A stretch of DNA of 64,000 bases from Aquanectria penicillioides (taxonomy: Eukaryota; Ascomycota; Sordariomycetes; Hypocreales; Nectriaceae): assembly GCA_003415625.1 (NCBI GenBank), contig PYIU01000001.1, positions 3,472,746-3,536,745 on the forward strand, read 5' to 3'. Each line of letters begins with the position of its first letter. Position 1 is the stretch's first letter. Positions 57,998 to 64,000 of this stretch are shown here, in pieces. Under the pieces are notes generated by a model, which had not been told where the DNA came from, did not search any database, and worked only from the letters and a program-made list of their open reading frames with translations. The position numbers were made by a program, and so were the translations under genes.

Positions 57998-59352
57998 AAA
58001 CGATGACGAACGGTTACGGAGGTGGATCTGGCCGCCTAATCCCGCAATTAGCTTGGTTTAGGCCAAGGTGGGGTTGAGCTTACTGATACCAGAGACGCTG
58101 AAAGAAAGATCTGTGGTGGTAATGGAAACACACTTTGGGCTGTGATCCACGTCCTAAGGCCGTGGAATTCCCGGTGGTTGATATTGTTGATTTTCATACA
58201 GATTGTTGATGGTTGTGACAAGACCAAGATTGGGCATTGCAGTTATCAGGCTGTTGGTTGCCTTGACCGCCAGCCTTATGCGGCTGAAACCACTTTCCTC
58301 CAAATGCCATTTGTCTCCATTGCTTGCCGGAAAAGAGCCGGGTAACAGATACAGAGAAATCGAATGCTCATTCACTAGAAAGGTGAGACAAAAATGCCAA
58401 AGAATTTGGGGCCGGGGAACAGGCACTACGTAACGGCCCGGTTTAATCAAACGTAAAGGAATTGTATGTGGGAATTGTTTCTAACTGGGACAATGAGACC
58501 CATCTTAGATTTCGGGGCTTGGATTGGATCGAACTTGAACCTCCTCCCAGTTTAATCAAAATAGGGCGTGGTGACATGCGATTGACTCATGAATCATTGC
58601 CAAGTCTCTAGCATTGGGCCCAAAATTTGACAGAATGCAAGACGCTGAAGGGCTGTGCTTGTCGTATCGGTGGTCCGTGCATATCGGGGTGCTCAGGCTA
58701 CATCATTGTAACCTGGCCAGTGCTCCACATGTTCTGGCACAAAGATATGCGAGATCAGGAATGGGATGCAAACTTGCGCAGAGCATCTGGGCTGTCCTTG
58801 AAGTATATGAATATTTGCAATGAATAAGCCTAGGAAATTAGGAAATTGGACTGGTTTGTCGCTCAGTCTTTCTGAGAGCAGTGGTCGAACTCAGGACAGC
58901 AAAGTATGTCACCAAGGTCGCCCCAAGGATCATGGATGTAGAGTCATAGGAATAGCCACACTCCTTCCTAATGCTTCCAACTTCCCATGGTAATTGCTGT
59001 GCATCCTTTGCTTTCACGACTACATGCTGCGATTTGAGCAGAAAGAGGATGATGACAAACAAGTGCAAATAGGATGCATACCCACAACCACTAGATACCA
59101 TGTCGTTACTGTTATTATTGTGCATGGTGTACGTACCTACCTAGGTAACCAGCAAACACAGCGCGGGGAAGCCAACCCCCACCTTAACACTCCATTGCTA
59201 AAGTGGACATCTTTCGCTTTGACCTGCACTTACCCGCATTCAGTATTTTCAAAGATTCCAATATTTTCTCCAAGACCGACAACTTATCGCCTCACTGCTA
59301 ACCACTGGCGGCTTATGTCCACGATCTAAGACCACCATCTAGTTGAGGCAAA
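57998..59352. other. Intergenic, nothing coding recognised
   Basis: Upstream flanks of the PNP-type NLR and of the ipa-type gene. It contains a CCTACCTAGGTA motif at about 59137. No gene seen. Confidence 0.5.
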
Positions 59353-61485
59353 ATGGAGCCAACAAACGACAGCGTCGTCAAAGAGCTCTCTGAAGATCTT
59401 GCTGCTAAATACAAAATCCATGCCACCGCGATCGAGAATTCATGGCGGTCGTTTGATCGGGGCCAGCGGACGAAATGCATCAAGGCCGGCGCTTTAGATG
59501 GAGTTGTGCTGAAGAACTCTGAGGACCGATCAATGGGTAACGTTTACAAATTCCTGCCAGAGTGGAATCTTCGTGACATCACAGAGCCTGGGTCGGATTT
59601 CTTCTTGGACCTTCTCAAGCATCGCGCCACCAAGTCGCTCTTCGAACAGTACCGCACCGGCGTCAATAGCGGCCCAGGAGACCTCGCGCACATCAACGAG
59701 ATGATGCAGAAGAAAGGCCTTCGTCACGTCCAGGGCTTCAAGGACTGCTATACTTTTTTCATGGATGAAGGTCAATACGGACAGTCGTTTAAAATCAAGT
59801 CCCACCATGCCGAGACCTTGGCAAGATTTGCTCCCGCCATACGCGCTGGCCTCTGCATCCCTCAGTCGACTGGGGAACTGGTACTGCAGAGGCAGATATA
59901 CCTGCTACAAGCCCTAAATATCATGGTTGAGGATGTTTTGGACGAAGGATCGAAAACGAGGAACCAAAAGCAACGAAAAAAGCAGCCCGAGGAGAAGGTG
60001 ACTGATGCCATGTCCAAGCTTTCCATTCATGCACAGCCAGCAAAGCTTACGCTCTCGGATCTGGTGGCCAGCGCTCGCAATCAACAGCGCTCACAGGAAG
60101 AGTACCTCGAATTGCTCACAACGGAGCCGGTTGTTCTCGCGCATGCCGTCAACATTTGGTTCTATAGCAGACCGGAACTTGTACCTGACGAGAAAGGGCG
60201 CCGATTGCCTGTTCACACCGACAAACACATCAGCGCCGCAGTTCTAGAAGCGATGCAAAACTCCATTAAGGATGCGGCCATCTGGACATATATTGGTCGC
60301 CTCCTTGAACTTCTCGAGCCTTCTTCATCAAACAAAATTTTGCGCGCCATTATTCTTCAAGAAATCGCAAACATTTGCTATCTAGAATACAGTCGCGCGC
60401 AGACCCTCTTTAAACGCCATGTCCAAACGGGAACAGGAACAAAGCGGTTCAAACGTGTTTCGAATGCACTCGACAATGCCGGAAACGCGCGGGTTTCTAT
60501 GAAAGGGAAGCCAGAAGAACTCACCAGATCTGACCCACAGCTCCATTACATTCTTCGGCTTTGTCAACCAGACACCAGCCCTTCCAAAGCTGTCGATTGG
60601 ATGCAGATGCTGAGCGACCTTCACAAAGCCCATCCAATGGAAAGGGAGAAGCTGGAAGAGAGGGAAGTGGACTCTCTGTGCAACTTGGCAGTCATTATTG
60701 GGTTTGTCCAAGACTTATCCTCGATCATGTCTATACCATCCCTCTCCCGCAAGAAAGGGCAAGCATTTGTCTCCAGATGGCAAGATCTCGATACCGAGCT
60801 GGGACAACTCAAAAAGGACGTTGACTTGCGCGATTTCGTCGTCCCCATTGATAACCTTTTGGAACCCGGCAAGGGTGAGGGCGCTTTGAAGGAGCTTGAT
60901 CGGTTCATCATCGACAAGGTGGGAACCAAGATGGGGTTCCTGTACCAAGATTTGGTGGAGGGCAGCCTTTCCGATCTTCAAGTGCAGCACCAGCGAGAAA
61001 AGGCCAAACTCGAGAAGAATGACCAGCCAAGACCTAGTATTCCAGCCTCATCCCCGCAAGCTTCGGAGGACCGCATCGAACAGCGGCGGCAAAGGGAGAA
61101 AACAAGACCAGCACACTCGTCCACATACGAGATTACACCGGCGACCGAGCCATCTCCGGTAGAGGAACCCGCAGCCATAAAACAGATCTTCAAAGTGAAA
61201 TCTTCAACGGCGGAGGTGTTCACAGCTCTATTCAAAAAGTCACAGGTGCGAGGTTCGGTCAGCTGGGCGGCCTTTGAAGCGGCCATGGCGGACCTGGGAT
61301 TCTCCGTCGTTCCAAAGTTCGGGTCGGTCTACACGTTCCACCCGCCGGAAAGCATGGCGTTGGCCAAATCCTTTACGATACACAGACCGCACAAGTCTCG
61401 CATCGAAGGATACTTGATTCTCATTGTTGCACGAAGGTTGAAGCGCGTGTATGGATGGGGTGAAAATACATTTCAAGTCGGTTAG
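59353..61485 (+). CDS. Fungal 'ipa'-type protein with HicA-like C-terminal module
   Basis: A single-exon frame of 710 residues. Most is helical and resembles fungal proteins annotated 'ipa protein', whose biochemical role is unknown. Residues about 480-545 are helical and charged, and about 550-620 form a polar linker (PRPSIPASSPQASEDR). The last 90 residues form a compact module: VFTALFKKSQ, VSWAAFEAAMADLGFSVV, FGSVYTFHPP, FTIHRPHKSRIEGYLILIVA and RLKRVYGW. The order 'helix with a GF turn, G-S-x-x-x-F strand, then a H-x-P-H loop' resembles the HicA/dsRBD-like fold of bacterial mRNA interferases, and I recall the same module in other fungal ipa-type proteins. That functional link is inference. 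No signal peptide or membrane segment is visible. Confidence 0.75.
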   Translation: MEPTNDSVVKELSEDLAAKYKIHATAIENSWRSFDRGQRTKCIKAGALDGVVLKNSEDRSMGNVYKFLPEWNLRDITEPGSDFFLDLLKHRATKSLFEQYRTGVNSGPGDLAHINEMMQKKGLRHVQGFKDCYTFFMDEGQYGQSFKIKSHHAETLARFAPAIRAGLCIPQSTGELVLQRQIYLLQALNIMVEDVLDEGSKTRNQKQRKKQPEEKVTDAMSKLSIHAQPAKLTLSDLVASARNQQRSQEEYLELLTTEPVVLAHAVNIWFYSRPELVPDEKGRRLPVHTDKHISAAVLEAMQNSIKDAAIWTYIGRLLELLEPSSSNKILRAIILQEIANICYLEYSRAQTLFKRHVQTGTGTKRFKRVSNALDNAGNARVSMKGKPEELTRSDPQLHYILRLCQPDTSPSKAVDWMQMLSDLHKAHPMEREKLEEREVDSLCNLAVIIGFVQDLSSIMSIPSLSRKKGQAFVSRWQDLDTELGQLKKDVDLRDFVVPIDNLLEPGKGEGALKELDRFIIDKVGTKMGFLYQDLVEGSLSDLQVQHQREKAKLEKNDQPRPSIPASSPQASEDRIEQRRQREKTRPAHSSTYEITPATEPSPVEEPAAIKQIFKVKSSTAEVFTALFKKSQVRGSVSWAAFEAAMADLGFSVVPKFGSVYTFHPPESMALAKSFTIHRPHKSRIEGYLILIVARRLKRVYGWGENTFQVG

Positions 61486-62689
61486 TATTTGCCATGATTT
61501 GACAATCTTTTGAGTAGCTGGAATTGGAACAACAAGTATTCGATTAATTTTTATCAATTCGTAGAGAAATGTCAACTCTTTTCTCACTTGCCTCGTCTTT
61601 CGATTTATCTGTTTCGCATGTGTGCGTCACACTGCCAAATTTCGGATAGTTCTCAAAGCCAATGATTGCATATTTTGTCACACCCTCCTGAGCCGATATT
61701 TCGCTCAGTGAAACGCCAAATCGGTACATATACAATCTTAGTCTCTTTTTGCGGGCTATTGTGTGTATTTGCTTGCACCCTCGGCATTGTGTTGTTGAAT
61801 TATTGAGTGATCAAGTCGTGGTGTTGTGGTTTTGCGCGCCTATTGAGGGTTGCCAGAGCGGGGGAATTGGGAAATTGTCGGAACTTTTGCACACAACTGT
61901 TGTCGCGGGATACGGAACTAACGAGGATATCGTTGAAGGCCGTATCCATCACGTGTGGCTGTCACACAGCCAGCTCGGAGCTCCGTCTTTTGACCCGAGC
62001 ATTGGATCCATTTTGGGTAAGCTCAATAGGGCATGGAACCCGGTTAGAGCAAGCTCAACACGGATAAAAGGGAGCTCTGAGACAATATTCCCTTTGTAGA
62101 AAACAAGGCTTTTAATAGACCTCATTACATATGCATCTACTGTGTGATTCTGCGTGACAACTGTAAATACCGACATACCTTAGGTACCTAGGTGCCTAGG
62201 GTCGGTTTCCTGCAAGGCACGGCAGCACCGGTCAGGTAGATCTTTTATTGCACCAGCTGTACGGAGTACCACCAGCCTCATCATCATCCTCTGGGCAACC
62301 ATCGCTGCCCGGGTACATGTAGTGGCTACATACCCCGTAGGATCTCACTGCGGGGCAGGCGGGGCGGACAACTGTGGGAACTAAGCTACTACAAATTTAC
62401 AATGCACCACCATCTGTCACTGACTGCTCTGCGCAAGGAGGCCCCCTCAGAATAGCTGGGAAAATGCATTGAAAGGAATTTTGAATTGAACGAACGATTC
62501 ATGGTTCGAGCTAGCTTCGTTTTTACAATGCAATTTTACCTTGTAATTGGGGTATTATTGTGATGCTCCGGGGTTTGCAAGAACGGAATGCATCCGTTTG
62601 TTGAAGATTCCAACTTCATCTCTTTAACCATCCTAAGATTATCAACCTATTCACCTAAAGACGTTTTAATACTAAGTCGCCGCCATAGC
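61486..62689. other. Intergenic, nothing coding recognised
   Basis: AT-rich, with a CTTAGGTACCTAGGTGCCTAGG run at about 62180-62200. No gene or RNA recognised. Confidence 0.5.
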
Positions 62690-63321
62690 GCCCATCGATT
62701 ACTCGGCATGGGGCAACATTGGCACCGATCCTGAGGACGAGAGTCCGCCTCAGCCAGCACCCATACCCATGCCCAGGCCAAGTCCAGCTGGCTCGCCTCC
62801 AGTTGCGACGGCATCCACATCCACCACTGCGACAACGCCGAAGGGCCCATCCAAGCCGTCATTTTCCGGTGCGATGCTGAGGTCCCACAAGATCCCTAGC
62901 CTTTAAAAACCCCGTGGGCCCCGTCCCAGTAATCTCGCTGGTCGTTCATCCCCTCGGCACCAAGTCCAAAAACCACGCCCGACCTTGACAACCAGATCGC
63001 CACATATCTCAACATTGATCCCGAGTCCGGGTTTGCCCCGCCAGGGTGGCAGGCATATGTCGGCACTATGGTGGTCGCGCGCCAGGACATGAAGCCGCTG
63101 CTGTGCCCCATCATCTTGAGGGCGTGTGGATAGATGTTCTGCGACTAACATTCTCGATGTCTTTGGAGAGGGCGAGGGAGCGCCAACGTATCTGTACAAT
63201 AAAAAGGTATCCGGTGAGTGGTAGGAGGATGACGGCAAGGAACAGAAGCGGTGCCGGCCGGGAACCGGCGGCGAGAACGATCCAGATGATTGGAGGGCCG
63301 TGAAATCGCCGTATGAGATGT
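62690..63321 (+). pseudogene. Decayed gene of an unidentified fungal family
   Basis: Coding blocks lie in order in different frames: IDYSAWGNIGTDPEDESPPQ with a proline-rich linker, then LDNQIATYLNIDPESGFAPP and WQAYVGTMVVARQDMKPLL, PHHLEGVW, ILDVFGEGEGAPTYLYNKK, and finally GGENDPDDWRAVKSPYEM ending at a TAG. At least three frame changes and an in-frame TAA separate them. A CCATAG just before the first block looks like an intron acceptor. I have the impression of a family with a zinc-finger N-terminus but cannot name it. Confidence 0.6.
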
Positions 63322-63480
63322 AGGGACAGGACGGTTGAGTCCGATATGTATATCTTCTCTCATTGACAGTATCAATCAGCGATGCCGAAGCCTAATACTA
63401 AAGGACTTGCGATCGTCCCCCAGGTCGCTTCGTACAAGTGCTGGTTAGCCAAGTAGTTACAGTCGCACATTAGCGAATCT

Positions 63481-63822
63481 TCACAACCGCGCAAATGCAC
63501 AATTTGCACACCGCCAACCCACGCCCCTCCCTTCAACATTTCTGACAGCATCTTGTGCACTTGAATGGAAATTCTTCAGGAAGTTTGTCGTACGGTCGCG
63601 GCGGGCAAATGAGGGCATTGTCTTCGGACCCTTGATGATCTGGGTAGATTGCTGACTGCTTGCACGTGTCGCTTCACTATCAGAGTCATTTATCTCAATT
63701 GATGTTGGCCAGTTACGACCACAGTAAGGACAAAGGCGAGATAAGGGGAGCTCAGCTTGGATATCATGATGAGTACGTTTTGCAACCGTACAGTCAATTT
63801 CCCACCAGGCAGAAGGAGCCAT
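63481..63822 (-). CDS. Small unknown protein with a CPYC motif
   Basis: The frame from the ATG at 63822 is 113 residues. Near residue 31 it has CPYCGRNWP, and at the C-terminus WRCANCAFARL, so two CxxC pairs could bind a zinc ion. The middle is polar and serine/aspartate-rich (INDSDSEATRASSQQ). It may continue by splicing beyond 63481. The upstream flank is AT-rich. No family recognised. Confidence 0.4.
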   Translation of the reverse strand: MAPSAWWEIDCTVAKRTHHDIQAELPLSRLCPYCGRNWPTSIEINDSDSEATRASSQQSTQIIKGPKTMPSFARRDRTTNFLKNFHSSAQDAVRNVEGRGVGWRCANCAFARL

Positions 63823-64000
63823 TTTATGTACAATTTTAAGAGAAAATAAAGAGAAAAGGAAGAAACAAATAAAAGGGAGAGAGGAACTATTTATATTGTA
63901 CGAGAGTGCATTCCAGTTGGTTGCTGGAATGGAAGCTAGTTGTACTTCATTATTGAGAAGTCACAAGACTTTAGAATTATTTAAATAGTACCTATGTAAT

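Noticed and set aside
1..64000. tRNA genes and CRISPR-like arrays
   Set aside because: I looked for T-loop GGTTCRA patterns with flanking stems and for spaced direct repeats, and found none that hold up.

Overview
The window is nuclear DNA from a filamentous ascomycete, most likely a sordariomycete of the Hypocreales type. The evidence is short 45-100 bp GT-AG introns with CTAAC/CTGAC branch points, fungal housekeeping genes (CCT2, eIF3b, a delta-12-type desaturase, a TBC protein), NLR-like STAND genes, and worn copies of fungal transposable elements. The species cannot be named from sequence alone. I saw no tRNA, rRNA or CRISPR array.

Layout. 0-8.5 kb holds a small metabolic neighbourhood: an NRPS-like adenylate-forming reductase (its 5' end lies outside the window), a dead histidine-phosphatase gene, a Dal5-type MFS permease, and a divergently transcribed dihydroxyacetone kinase. 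9-19.4 kb is accessory: solo LTRs, a broken fungal repeat-family gene, a large intact NB-ARC/TPR NLR with 13 near-identical 42-residue repeats, an F-box-like gene, and an MFS fragment cut by an LTR. 20.3-31.1 kb is core: the desaturase with a very long gene-free upstream region, an unknown basic protein, and a PQ-loop membrane protein. 32.2-36.7 kb is accessory again: a Tc1/mariner-type transposase with a changed catalytic residue, then a rotted NACHT-WD40 gene cut by an LTR. 37.9-51.5 kb is core: a TBC Rab-GAP, a long disordered protein with SUMO-interaction-like motifs, and a divergent CCT2/eIF3b pair. 51.5-58 kb is accessory: several LTRs, including a head-to-head pair, and a broken PNP-NB-ARC-TPR NLR. 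59.3-61.5 kb carries a fungal 'ipa'-type gene, followed by a decayed gene and a small unknown gene.

Two themes stand out. First, three NLR-type loci of three different architectures (NB-ARC-TPR, NACHT-WD40, PNP-NB-ARC-TPR) lie within 46 kb. One is intact with a strikingly homogenised repeat array; the other two are damaged. Accessory genes repeatedly end at or next to LTR boundaries. Second, five otherwise sound genes (desaturase, TBC, eIF3b, the unknown basic gene, the PNP-NLR) each lack exactly one base, in or near a short homopolymer. Because eIF3b is essential, this looks like assembly or sequencing error rather than biology, and annotation of this contig should allow for it.
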